Assembly: GCA_028283345.1 (NCBI GenBank)
Contig: JAPOGE010000005.1
Span: forward strand, 1-43,276
Reading direction: 5' to 3'
From: Candidatus Poseidoniales archaeon
GTDB lineage: Archaea > Thermoplasmatota > Poseidoniia > Poseidoniales > Poseidoniaceae
Length of the DNA: 43,276 bases
Below the pieces are notes generated by a model. That model was given only the letters and a program-made list of their open reading frames with translations. It was not told the DNA's origin and made no database searches. Below are positions 18,326 to 25,761 of the stretch, in pieces (the first letter of the stretch is position 1; each line of letters opens with the position of its first letter). The position numbers and the translations under genes are program-made.

Positions 18326-18919
18326 ATGGGGGCCGAGGATGGATTGCGTGGCGAGCCCGGTTGGCAGCGATTGCTCGAGTATGTCAAGAAACTCTCCTAC
18401 ATGCACTCGGATAATGAGCTATTCACCCTCACAAGCGGACGACAATCACCCCATTTCTTCGACTTGAAACCATTGATGATGCACCCCGAGGGTAGCGTTC
18501 TATTGGGCCAATTGCTCAATCAACGCCTCGATGCACTGGCGCCTGATTTCGTCGGTGGGCTCGAACTGGGGGCAGTGCCACTGACCGCTATCGCCGTGGC
18601 TACAGCTGGAGTGGACTGCCGCCGCCACGGATTCATGGTGCGCAAAGAACCGAAGGGTCGCGGTGGGAGGAAGACCAAGAATCCTCCGGGAATCGAGGGT
18701 AGCGGAATCATGGGTGGCGGGCGAATCGTAGTGCTTGAAGATGTTACGACCACCGGTGGCTCGGCCCTGAAAACGGTCGAACAATTACATCAGACCACCC
18801 CGTGCGAAGTCATCGCCGTCATCACCGTGGTCGACCGTGAGGAGGGTGGGGCCGAAACATTCGCTGCCGCCGGGATACCATTTGAGGCGCTGATTCGCCT
18901 GTCGGACATAGTCGAGTGA
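18326..18919 (+). CDS. pyrE: Orotate phosphoribosyltransferase
   Basis: PyrE joins orotate to PRPP to give OMP in pyrimidine synthesis. The 197-residue product carries the PRPP-binding signature VVLEDVTTTGGSALKTVE at about residues 135-152. It also has the upstream hood region (LFTLTSGRQSPHFFDLKPL, residues 34-52), the GGLELGAVPLTAIAV loop and RKEPKGRGGRK, all typical of OPRT. ATG 18326 gives a normal-length family member; the upstream part of the open frame is antisense to the PolD leader and is not family-like. The downstream methyltransferase gene starts 4 bases after the stop, so the two probably share an mRNA. The gene is divergent from the PolD large subunit gene. Confidence 0.9.
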   Translation: MGAEDGLRGEPGWQRLLEYVKKLSYMHSDNELFTLTSGRQSPHFFDLKPLMMHPEGSVLLGQLLNQRLDALAPDFVGGLELGAVPLTAIAVATAGVDCRRHGFMVRKEPKGRGGRKTKNPPGIEGSGIMGGGRIVVLEDVTTTGGSALKTVEQLHQTTPCEVIAVITVVDREEGGAETFAAAGIPFEALIRLSDIVE

Positions 18920-18923
18920 TTCG

Positions 18924-20234
18924 ATGATGCACCGGGTGATTTCTCCTCAGCACGGGGGCGAGGCGGCGGGCCCATTGGTGGCCATGGACAAGGTGACAGG
19001 TGGGGTCAAATTTCACCTCCATCCCAATGCAGCACCTCTGGCAACCCCTTGGCAGGTTGCGCTTGAGCGGGCCGGACGGCTGGCCGAATTGGAATTGCCT
19101 GAAGGGGTGATACTTGATCCCGCATGCGGCTCAGGGATTCAATTGGCAGCCCATATGATGGCGACACAGAGGGCTGGCCTGGGCATCGAGAGCGATGAAG
19201 TGGTGGCACTCTCGGCGGCGGCAAACATGTGGCGGGTTGGGACCTTCGAGCGTAGTGAAGAAGCGCCGTGGCTGGCATCATCCCAGGTGCTGGTCGGCGA
19301 CGGCATCGATTCCATCGGGGCGATGGCAGTTGCGGGGGAGGTGGCGATTGGAATGCTGCAACTCGACCCGGCACGGCCACAGAATAGTCAGACCCATGCA
19401 CTGGCTGAGATGTCACCGCAACTAGGCCGGATTTTCAAAGCCTGGGCCGAACACCTTGCAGTGACCGAGCGCGGCCCAGCGCTATTGCTCGACCTCTCGC
19501 CCAGATTATCGGATTCACAGTGTTTTGAGGTCGAGGCCCTGGTCGAAGCACAGTGGCCAGGGCTGGCAAGAACTTGGGAATGGACCTCGCGCGGCGGCGG
19601 TAGAATCGACCGTCTCTCATTATGGCTCGGTGCGGCCTCAAGCCCCGGGGTCGAGACTCGCTACGTCAGGATACCACCAAGTTCACAACAAGCGGCAATA
19701 ATCGTGGTCGATTCGTGCCCGAGGGAAGAAACTCGCATCGACCACCCCACCACCTCGACCGATTCACCACCCCCCCCGCCGGGCTCGGCGCGCCCTCTGC
19801 CTCGGGTCGGGGAGTATCTCACGATTCTCGATGCCGCCCTGATATCGAGTGGATTGGCGGCGCGATGGTTGGCTACGGTACTGCCACAGCAGGAGCGATT
19901 CAGGTGGTTTGAGAGAGGGGGCCGCAGGCCGGTGATAGCCCATCGCAAACGGCTGGATGTTGAAACTGATGGCGAATCGCTACTGGTGCAGACCAGTGGG
20001 TGCATCGTCGCCATCATCAGCATGGAGATCAACCTTGAAAACGTCCCATTGCTCGTCGATATTGCGGTTGAGAACAAGTTGCGCTCGGTGACGATTCGGG
20101 CGCCGCTAGACCCTGAGATTCAGCCGTTGGTCCAGGCCGCTCTGCACAGAATGCTGAGCGGAAAGGGTGGGACAAGGTCAGGATTCGTGCTCTGCGATCC
20201 ATCATCCTCACGGCTTTTCATCTGCCGCGAATAA
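18924..20234 (+). CDS. Class I SAM-dependent methyltransferase with THUMP-like C-terminus
   Basis: The 436-residue protein has an N-terminal Rossmann methyltransferase core: VILDPACGSGIQLAAHMM at residues 62-79 is the SAM-binding motif I. It is followed by GLGIESDEVVALSAAAN (motif II acidic residue) and VLVGDGIDS, where motif III/IV would be. The normal catalytic [N/D]PP[Y/F/W] is replaced by LQLDPARPQNS near residue 152, a DPAR variant seen in the THUMP-like methyltransferase family. The C-terminal part (VGEYLTILDAALISSGLAARW and onward) resembles the THUMP_like domain of that family, so the substrate may be RNA, but it is unknown. A Pro/Ser-rich linker (SPPPPPG) separates the halves. It follows pyrE by 4 bases. 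Confidence 0.75.
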   Translation: MMHRVISPQHGGEAAGPLVAMDKVTGGVKFHLHPNAAPLATPWQVALERAGRLAELELPEGVILDPACGSGIQLAAHMMATQRAGLGIESDEVVALSAAANMWRVGTFERSEEAPWLASSQVLVGDGIDSIGAMAVAGEVAIGMLQLDPARPQNSQTHALAEMSPQLGRIFKAWAEHLAVTERGPALLLDLSPRLSDSQCFEVEALVEAQWPGLARTWEWTSRGGGRIDRLSLWLGAASSPGVETRYVRIPPSSQQAAIIVVDSCPREETRIDHPTTSTDSPPPPPGSARPLPRVGEYLTILDAALISSGLAARWLATVLPQQERFRWFERGGRRPVIAHRKRLDVETDGESLLVQTSGCIVAIISMEINLENVPLLVDIAVENKLRSVTIRAPLDPEIQPLVQAALHRMLSGKGGTRSGFVLCDPSSSRLFICRE

Positions 20235-20310
20235 GTGCTGGGATGGTGACGGAAAAGATGCCCACTGAGCGCCTTTCCTCGCCGTGGTATCGCATTTGTA
20301 CATCGCGGTC

Positions 20311-20320
20311 TTGATATAGG
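20311..20320 (+). promoter_or_regulatory. TATA box of the rpsM ribosomal operon
   Basis: TTGATATAGG lies in the 159-base intergenic region before rpsM. Transcription would start about 26 bases downstream (near 20340), leaving a leader of about 50 bases before the GTG at 20394. It is the only strong AT-rich element in this gap. Confidence 0.5.
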
Positions 20321-20393
20321 GGGTTTTAGTCGGGCGGTTGGCCGGACGTAGTCCGCAGGTAGAATTCACCGCCGAGAAGCCCGAGGTTGTCGA

Positions 20394-20861
20394 GTGTCAA
20401 AGAAGCAGGATAGCGAGTTGGGAGATGATTTCTCCTACATCATTCGAATAGCCGATAGCGATGTGGACGGCCTGAAAACCTTGGCGGTGGCACTGACCTC
20501 GGTAAGGGGTATCGGCATCCGCACCGCCTCGACAATCTGCGGCATCTCCGGGCTGAGCCCGAAGAAGTTGGCCGGGCATCTTTCCTCGCAGGAGCAGGAG
20601 ACCCTTCGCAGCGTCATCGAATCCTATGCCGAGAATACTCCTAACTGGATGCTCAACCGGCAGCGTGATATCGAGACCGGGGATGATTACCATCTCTTCG
20701 GTATGGATGTCAAGTTGACCACCGGAGATGATATCGGACGTCTGCGAGCGACCAAGGCTTACCGCGGTGTGCGCCACGCCAGCGGTAACAAGGTACGCGG
20801 TCAGCGTGGGCGCAGTAATGGCCGTAGTGGTCTTACCCTCGGTGTGCAGAGAAGTAAGTGA
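20394..20861 (+). CDS. rpsM: 30S ribosomal protein S13 (uS13)
   Basis: uS13 sits in the head of the small subunit and contacts tRNA and the large subunit. The 155-residue protein has the archaeal N-terminal extension (KKQDSELGDDFSYIIRIADSDVDG). The helix-hairpin-helix ALTSVRGIGIRTASTIC is at about residues 33-49, and the basic C-terminal tail has KVRGQRGRSNGRSG. The start is GTG at 20394, since no ATG in frame would preserve the family N-terminus. First gene of a four-gene operon in the conserved archaeal order S13-S4-S11-RpoD; the next gene's ATG is 11 bases after the stop. Confidence 0.96.
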   Translation: MSKKQDSELGDDFSYIIRIADSDVDGLKTLAVALTSVRGIGIRTASTICGISGLSPKKLAGHLSSQEQETLRSVIESYAENTPNWMLNRQRDIETGDDYHLFGMDVKLTTGDDIGRLRATKAYRGVRHASGNKVRGQRGRSNGRSGLTLGVQRSK

Positions 20862-20872
20862 GGTGGGATAAG

Positions 20873-21592
20873 ATGGGTCATCCAAAGTTTTCTCGTAAGA
20901 AGTACGATTCACCGACCCATCCTTGGAAGAGTGCCCGAATCAAGGAAGAGCATGCCATCAGGGCAAATCACGGGTTGAAGAACGTCCGTGAGATATGGAA
21001 GGCCAACTCAGCCCTTCGTCGCCACCGTCATCAGGCGATGAAACTCATCAGTCGCGCCGCCTCGCCCGAGCCGCACTTGATGCGTGAGTACGATGACCTG
21101 CTACGTTCGCTATACAATAAGGGATTGATTCCAGATGGAGCGACCCTGGATAATATTCTCGAGTTATCGGTCGAAGACATGCTCGGACGCCGTCTCCAGA
21201 CCTTGGTACGTTTGAAGGGGCTTGCGGTCTCACACAAGCAGGCGCGCCAACTCATCACCCATGGCCACATCTCCATAGGTGAGCAGAAGGTAACCATCCC
21301 GGCATATCCTGTCAGCCGCGAAGAGGAGGAGAATATCACCTACGTCTCTCGCTCGGTACTATCCAATCCGAACCACAGTATTCGTCAAGATATAGAGACC
21401 CTGCGCTCGACCGCCGAATATGGTGAGGAAGAGCCGGTCGAGATGGGCGAGGTTTTCGTAAAGAGCGATGCCGAAGTCATCGCCGAGCGCGCCGCCGCGG
21501 CACCATCATCCGAGAGCACCATGGTGGCTGAGCCAGCGACTGAGACAGCCGCTGAACCAACTCCAGACCAGCCCGAAGGGGGTGACCAGTGA
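20873..21592 (+). CDS. rpsD: 30S ribosomal protein S4 (uS4)
   Basis: uS4 is a primary 16S rRNA binder that nucleates small-subunit assembly. The sequence opens [18 protein letters not shown], the archaeal S4/eukaryal S9 start. The S4 RNA-binding fold is at about residues 105-150 ([20 protein letters not shown], then [17 protein letters not shown]). ATG 20873 follows GAGGTGGG with proper spacing, so the slightly longer frame from 20858 is not used. After about residue 195 comes an acidic, Ala/Glu/Pro-rich extension of roughly 45 residues that is absent from most S4 proteins and looks disordered. The stop overlaps the start of rpsK by one base (TGATG). Confidence 0.96.
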   Translation: MGHPKFSRKKYDSPTHPWKSARIKEEHAIRANHGLKNVREIWKANSALRRHRHQAMKLISRAASPEPHLMREYDDLLRSLYNKGLIPDGATLDNILELSVEDMLGRRLQTLVRLKGLAVSHKQARQLITHGHISIGEQKVTIPAYPVSREEEENITYVSRSVLSNPNHSIRQDIETLRSTAEYGEEEPVEMGEVFVKSDAEVIAERAAAAPSSESTMVAEPATETAAEPTPDQPEGGDQ

Positions 21593-21975
21593 TGTCACGC
21601 AAGGCCATAGTAAACATCTACAGTTCGTACAACAACGTATTGATGACCGCCACCGACCTTACCGGTGCCGAGACCATCGCCAAGTGCAGTGGCGGCCAGA
21701 TGGTCAAGAGCGGCAAGGACAGCGGTGGTCAGTTCGCCGCCACCCGTGCTGCTGAGCGCCTCTCTGATATGCTCAAAGCGCGTGATTTCACCCAGGTCAT
21801 CGTCAAGTATCGCGCCCCTGGTGGCAACAAGTCACCCAATACCGGGCCCGGTGCTCAAGCGGCTATTCGAGCGATGACCCGTGCCGGCATGTCGATCACC
21901 AGAATCGAAGACGTAACTCCTATACCACACGATGGTACGAAGAAGAAGGGTGGCCGCCGTGGCCGCCGAGTCTGA
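21592..21975 (+). CDS. rpsK: 30S ribosomal protein S11 (uS11)
   Basis: uS11 lines the platform of the small subunit near the mRNA exit and the E site. The 127-residue product has the standard signatures: [20 protein letters not shown] near the start, [38 protein letters not shown] in the centre, and the TPIPHDG(T)[12 protein letters not shown]-terminus typical of archaea. ATG 21592 overlaps the rpsD stop; the GTG one codon earlier is an alternative. GGGGGTGA just upstream provides ribosome binding. It is followed by rpoD after 15 bases. Confidence 0.96.
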   Translation: MSRKAIVNIYSSYNNVLMTATDLTGAETIAKCSGGQMVKSGKDSGGQFAATRAAERLSDMLKARDFTQVIVKYRAPGGNKSPNTGPGAQAAIRAMTRAGMSITRIEDVTPIPHDGTKKKGGRRGRRV

Positions 21976-21990
21976 GCGGAGGAATTATTG

Positions 21991-22914
21991 ATGAAGGCAG
22001 AGATTATCACCAACGAAGGCAATAAGATTCAAATCCTCCTCAAGGATGCTAAGACCTCAGAGGTCAACGCACTACGCCGTACTATCCTCTCAGATGTGCC
22101 GAAGATGGCCATCAGTCGGGTGCGCTTTGAGATGGGCTTGATTGAAGATAATGGTGAGAGTTACGAGTCGATAAACGTCCTTCCCGACGAGGTCATTGCC
22201 CACCGTCTGGCAATGCTACCGATTCCAACCTATTACGACCGTTTCTGTTTCCCTGAGGAAGACCCGGCCAACGAGGGTCTGCCCGAAGATCAGTGGGGTA
22301 GTCCTGCGTCGCAGATCATCTATCATTGCAGTGTACGTGGGCCTTCTAAGGACAGCGAGGAAGAATTCATCGTCGTGCGAGCCGGTGACCTCAACGTTCT
22401 CGGCGAGGTCGACCTGCAGATTCCCGAGCAGTACAAAGGCATCCCGCTGACCACGGTCATCCGCGGCCAATACCTGGAATTCTACGCCTATGCGGTAATC
22501 GGGCGCGGTAGCGAGCATGCCAAGTTCATCCCCGCCTCCGGTGTCGCCTTCTACCAGCGTGAAGTTGCCCGATTAATGACCAAGGGTAAGAAGTCAAAGG
22601 TGCTTTTCGACCTCGACCTCACCACCGAAGATGGGCGCGCCATCGATGCAAAATTATTCGGCAAGGATGGCGTTATCGATGATATTGACATGGTCGAGGA
22701 AATCCGCCGCGCCCTGGCACACGTCAGCCGCGGCACCAACCGCGACACCGACTTTGGCGATGCCATTGTATTGGAGAAGGTCGCCGGTGAATTCGTTTTC
22801 ACCTACGAGACTGATGGCGCCCTCAGACCCGAAGAGGTATTCAACCGAGCCTGTGAGGAACTCTCCGCTCGCTTCGTCCGAATCTCCGATGAACTCGATA
22901 CGGCACTGGCTTGA
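21991..22914 (+). CDS. rpoD: DNA-directed RNA polymerase subunit D (Rpo3)
   Basis: Rpo3 pairs with Rpo11 to form the alpha-like platform on which archaeal RNA polymerase assembles. The 307-residue protein has the dimerisation-domain signature SEVNALRRTILSDVPKMAI at about residues 23-41 and the matching C-terminal strand-helix segment (RPEEVFNRACEELSARFVRI). The insert domain between them has no CxxCxxC ferredoxin-type cluster, unlike the Rpo3 of several other archaea. ATG 21991 is set by GGAGG at 21978-21982, eight bases upstream. It closes the S13-S4-S11 operon. The usual downstream archaeal neighbours (L18e, L13, S9, RpoN) are absent. Confidence 0.95.
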   Translation: MKAEIITNEGNKIQILLKDAKTSEVNALRRTILSDVPKMAISRVRFEMGLIEDNGESYESINVLPDEVIAHRLAMLPIPTYYDRFCFPEEDPANEGLPEDQWGSPASQIIYHCSVRGPSKDSEEEFIVVRAGDLNVLGEVDLQIPEQYKGIPLTTVIRGQYLEFYAYAVIGRGSEHAKFIPASGVAFYQREVARLMTKGKKSKVLFDLDLTTEDGRAIDAKLFGKDGVIDDIDMVEEIRRALAHVSRGTNRDTDFGDAIVLEKVAGEFVFTYETDGALRPEEVFNRACEELSARFVRISDELDTALA

Positions 22915-23004
22915 ACACTTTCCGTCCATTACCCCAGATCCTCGGGCATTCGGGTCGGTAAGTCCTAGTATTCTTTACCCGAGGCATCCGTAAGGTGAGA
23001 ATGA

Positions 23005-24066
23005 GTGGCCAAAGCGGTAGCACGTGCCGGTGGGCATGTAACACTTATTTTCAGCATCCACGATGATGCTGATGATCCCGAGGCCCAAGGTAGTCGTGGT
23101 GCCGGAATCTGTCTCCAGCAAGGCGCCGAGGTCACCGCTTTAATCGAACTACTTGCAGATGGTGGGCGGGCTGATGAGGTGGGCACTGAAGATGAACCGG
23201 TATTCGAAATCGCGGTATTCGACCACGATGGCTCAGTCGCACCGATTGAGTGTCTTGAGCCGTATCTGGTGTTAATAGAAGAGCTACAGTCTAGCGGGAA
23301 ATTCAGTGCGGCCGGGCTTCGGATTGGACTAGAGGTGGTGCTGGAACTACCTCGTAGTCAGGGATTCGGGATGTCGGCCGCAGGTCTGCTGGCGGCGGCG
23401 CGCGCTCTGCTGGCTGCGGCAGGCAGTATCGGTGCGGCCGGTGGAGAAGGGGTTAGCGGAACCGGTAATCCCATCTCGGGTGATATTGACTTGGGCGATT
23501 TCGACCTGGCGAGCCGCCTCGCCCATCGCGTCGAGCGCAAACTATCTTCTGGATTGGGTGATGTATTGGCATCATCAGCGGGAGGGGTGGAACTTCGTCT
23601 CGAGCCCGGGGCGCCGGGTTCGTACGGTCAGGCGGTTGGATTCAATGTCGCGCTTTCGCCAATTCTGGTTTGGGCTGCTACGGAGGGGAAACATACCAGA
23701 GATTATATCGATGATGCGGATTGGAAATTGCGAATCTCCGCCGCTGGCGAGGATGCAGTCAGCCGCTTACGCCAAGGCGGGTGGAATGAGGATAAGTGGG
23801 CTGAACTACTGCTCGAATCAGCTATTTTCGCACAGACTTCGGGCTTGTACGGCGAGGAAATCCGGCGAAGGTTGTTGAACAAAGTCGAGGCAGTAATCTC
23901 TTCCGTCGGTCGGGCCGAGAGTCACGTGGCGAGATTATGTATGCTCGGCACCAGCGTTGCAATCCTACCGACATCTCTTGAGAGTAGCCAATGTGAAGAA
24001 GAGTTGCTGAGTATCACCGCCCAGTTGGAAGCATTCGGTTTGGATTACCTGCGAACAAATATTTGA
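23005..24066 (+). CDS. Pantoate kinase (GHMP superfamily)
   Basis: Archaeal pantoate kinase phosphorylates pantoate to 4-phosphopantoate on the route to coenzyme A. The 353-residue sequence shows the family layout: an N-terminal RAGGHVTLIFSIHDD with GSRGAGICLQQGAEV, the GHMP ATP loop RSQGFGMSAAGLLAAARALL at about residues 117-136, and LGDVLASSAGGVELRLEPG at about 188-206, a pantoate-kinase hallmark. The start is GTG 23005, preceded by AAGGTGAG. An ATG at 23001 is out of frame. An Ala/Gly-rich insert near residues 140-158 is unusual. It lies 90 bases after rpoD on the same strand and may be co-transcribed. Confidence 0.82.
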   Translation: MAKAVARAGGHVTLIFSIHDDADDPEAQGSRGAGICLQQGAEVTALIELLADGGRADEVGTEDEPVFEIAVFDHDGSVAPIECLEPYLVLIEELQSSGKFSAAGLRIGLEVVLELPRSQGFGMSAAGLLAAARALLAAAGSIGAAGGEGVSGTGNPISGDIDLGDFDLASRLAHRVERKLSSGLGDVLASSAGGVELRLEPGAPGSYGQAVGFNVALSPILVWAATEGKHTRDYIDDADWKLRISAAGEDAVSRLRQGGWNEDKWAELLLESAIFAQTSGLYGEEIRRRLLNKVEAVISSVGRAESHVARLCMLGTSVAILPTSLESSQCEEELLSITAQLEAFGLDYLRTNI

Positions 24067-24104
24067 GTGGGTGATGTTATTCGTGTCGGCTCGGTCCGGA
24101 TAGC

Positions 24105-24602
24105 ATGGCGAATCTGGGTTGGATACTGGTCGTAACAATGGTTGGCCTAGCACTCATCATCGCTGGCGCACAATTGTCGTCGCAAGAAGATGAAGTGGAT
24201 GATGTAGGGGATATAGGGAGTGATGAAGATAATCGTATTCTCGATGTCTGTCTACAATCACATTCCGAGGACCTTACCCACTACCACACAAATCTTGTGA
24301 TCAGTATTCGTGGCGAGGACCGAATAATCCCTTCAGGCACCGGAGTAACTTCGGCCTGCATGCGTGGAATCCATACCCATGGCGATGATGGTACCCTGCA
24401 TATTGAGACACCAGGGGATATGGAAGCGCGCCTAGAACACTTCTTTGAAATCTGGGACGAACCATTGAGCGGCACGCAGTTGATGGATGCTACAGTCAGC
24501 TCAGGAGAGTCGATTACGCTGACCGTCGATGGCGTTGCGGTCGAGGATTATGAGAACCACATCTTTGTCAATGGGCAGGAGATCATCATCAAACTGGAAT
24601 GA
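24105..24602 (+). CDS. Membrane-anchored protein with HTHGDDGTLHIE motif
   Basis: The 165-residue protein begins with one hydrophobic helix (residues 5-24, LGWILVVTMVGLALIIAGAQ). A short acidic linker then leads to an extracytoplasmic domain of about 120 residues. The core motif is GIHTHGDDGTLHIETPGD, followed by EHFFEIWDEPLSG and the end strand HIFVNGQEIIIKLE. A similar H-T-H-x-x-x-G-x-[IL]-H-[IV]-E motif followed by FxxW is found in unannotated exported proteins of other marine archaea and bacteria. The three His could bind a metal. Function unknown. It is convergent with the TPD-motif gene, leaving only 4 bases between stops. Confidence 0.72.
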   Translation: MANLGWILVVTMVGLALIIAGAQLSSQEDEVDDVGDIGSDEDNRILDVCLQSHSEDLTHYHTNLVISIRGEDRIIPSGTGVTSACMRGIHTHGDDGTLHIETPGDMEARLEHFFEIWDEPLSGTQLMDATVSSGESITLTVDGVAVEDYENHIFVNGQEIIIKLE

Positions 24603-24606
24603 CCAC

Positions 24607-25650
24607 TCAATCCTCAAAAAGGCGCGACAGGTCGAGCGGACTGGAATCGAGTAGTACGGTTCCGGGAATGTGTACATTCTCGCAGAACCCGTGCCGATAA
24701 ACGATTGCCCCCTGCCCCCACTCCTCGACATAACGCGCTGTCTGCTTGCTGGTTTTCTTGCGCTGGAACGAGACGTCGGCACCATAGAAATGCTTGGCAT
24801 CAATCCAAGCCACCGGTTGGCCGTTGATACGCACATCATCGAGCATCAGCAGGTCGGGTGTCCGGATCGGGCGTCCGTGTTCGTGGGTCTGCTCTTTGAC
24901 CATCTCACTCTGGCGGCGAAACTGTACCCCATTCTCACTGAACCAATCGCAGAGGATGTCCTCGAACAGTTCGGCCCGGTCGTGGGTCTCACTCTGGTCG
25001 ACGTTTGAGACCCGGTCGGCTTCCTCGGCCTTGGTGAATTCTTCAATATCTCGTTTGGACAAGTTCTTCCCAGGGGTTTTCAGAGCATCTTTGATGCGCG
25101 CTTTAGACCACCCGCGGGCTGAGAGAATCGCCCGGAAGGTGTTCACCGGGGGGGCATCGTATCTCTGCGACAGGTCTAGAACCCCAACCCCTTCTTCATA
25201 CAGCCGCAAGATATCTTTGGCTTGGCGCTGTAGGCGGTGATGACCGTAGACCGTCTTCTCCTGCAATAGGGCCGAGCGAAGTGAAAGCGCTTGATCGGTA
25301 TTGATTTGATTTTCCTTCAGGGCTTGAGCGATGTCCTCGACCCGCGAATCGGGCAGATAGCCGAACTCCCCTCTTTTGATTACCATTTTGGAAGCGGTCT
25401 CCTCATCGGCCAAGGAAACCGGCGAATTGCTCCAGACCAGGTCATGGCGTTGTGGAGTCAGGTTTTCGGGAAAGGCCATCGGCAGGGGGTTGCGGGAAAA
25501 ACGAGCGATGGCGGCAGCGCAAGCCTCGGCATCATATTCCGCATATCTCTCCAGCAGAGCGGTGCGAGGGGCGCCGCCATATCTCCTCGCTCGCCGCTTC
25601 TTATTACCGCGCTGTGGCCGTCGATTTCTTCGGCTATCGTTGGCGCCCAT
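24607..25650 (-). CDS. TPD-motif, PD-(D/E)XK nuclease-like protein (CDIN1/C15orf41 homologue)
   Basis: Residues 264-285 include RTPDLLMLDD and then NGQPVAWIDAKHFYG. This is the TPD family signature: an acidic TPD (264-266) followed by the D-x-K of a PD-(D/E)XK nuclease core (Asp284, Lys286), with an upstream Glu in ELFEDILCDWF (227-237). Human CDIN1, mutated in congenital dyserythropoietic anaemia type I, belongs to this family. Before the nuclease-like domain there are helical segments with HTH character (DILRLYEEGVGVLDLSQRYDAP and TFRAILSARGWSKARI, about residues 147-187) and a basic N-terminus (RRNRRPQRGNKKRRARR) suited to nucleic acid binding. ATG 25650. Activity and substrate are unknown; DNA or RNA processing is an inference from the fold. 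Confidence 0.78.
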   Translation of the reverse strand: MGANDSRRNRRPQRGNKKRRARRYGGAPRTALLERYAEYDAEACAAAIARFSRNPLPMAFPENLTPQRHDLVWSNSPVSLADEETASKMVIKRGEFGYLPDSRVEDIAQALKENQINTDQALSLRSALLQEKTVYGHHRLQRQAKDILRLYEEGVGVLDLSQRYDAPPVNTFRAILSARGWSKARIKDALKTPGKNLSKRDIEEFTKAEEADRVSNVDQSETHDRAELFEDILCDWFSENGVQFRRQSEMVKEQTHEHGRPIRTPDLLMLDDVRINGQPVAWIDAKHFYGADVSFQRKKTSKQTARYVEEWGQGAIVYRHGFCENVHIPGTVLLDSSPLDLSRLFED

Positions 25651-25761
25651 GGAATCCCTCGGCCCTAGCCCTGAGATGAACGCTTTTGAACATAGGGCCT
25701 GTTATGGGTTGGCGATAAGCGGTGATGATTTGGCTTTGAGATGACTGATATCAAGTCCTCA

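Noticed and set aside
20235-20393. RNA gene or riboswitch before rpsM
   Set aside because: No cloverleaf, kink-turn or recognisable aptamer could be drawn; only a TATA-like element is supported.
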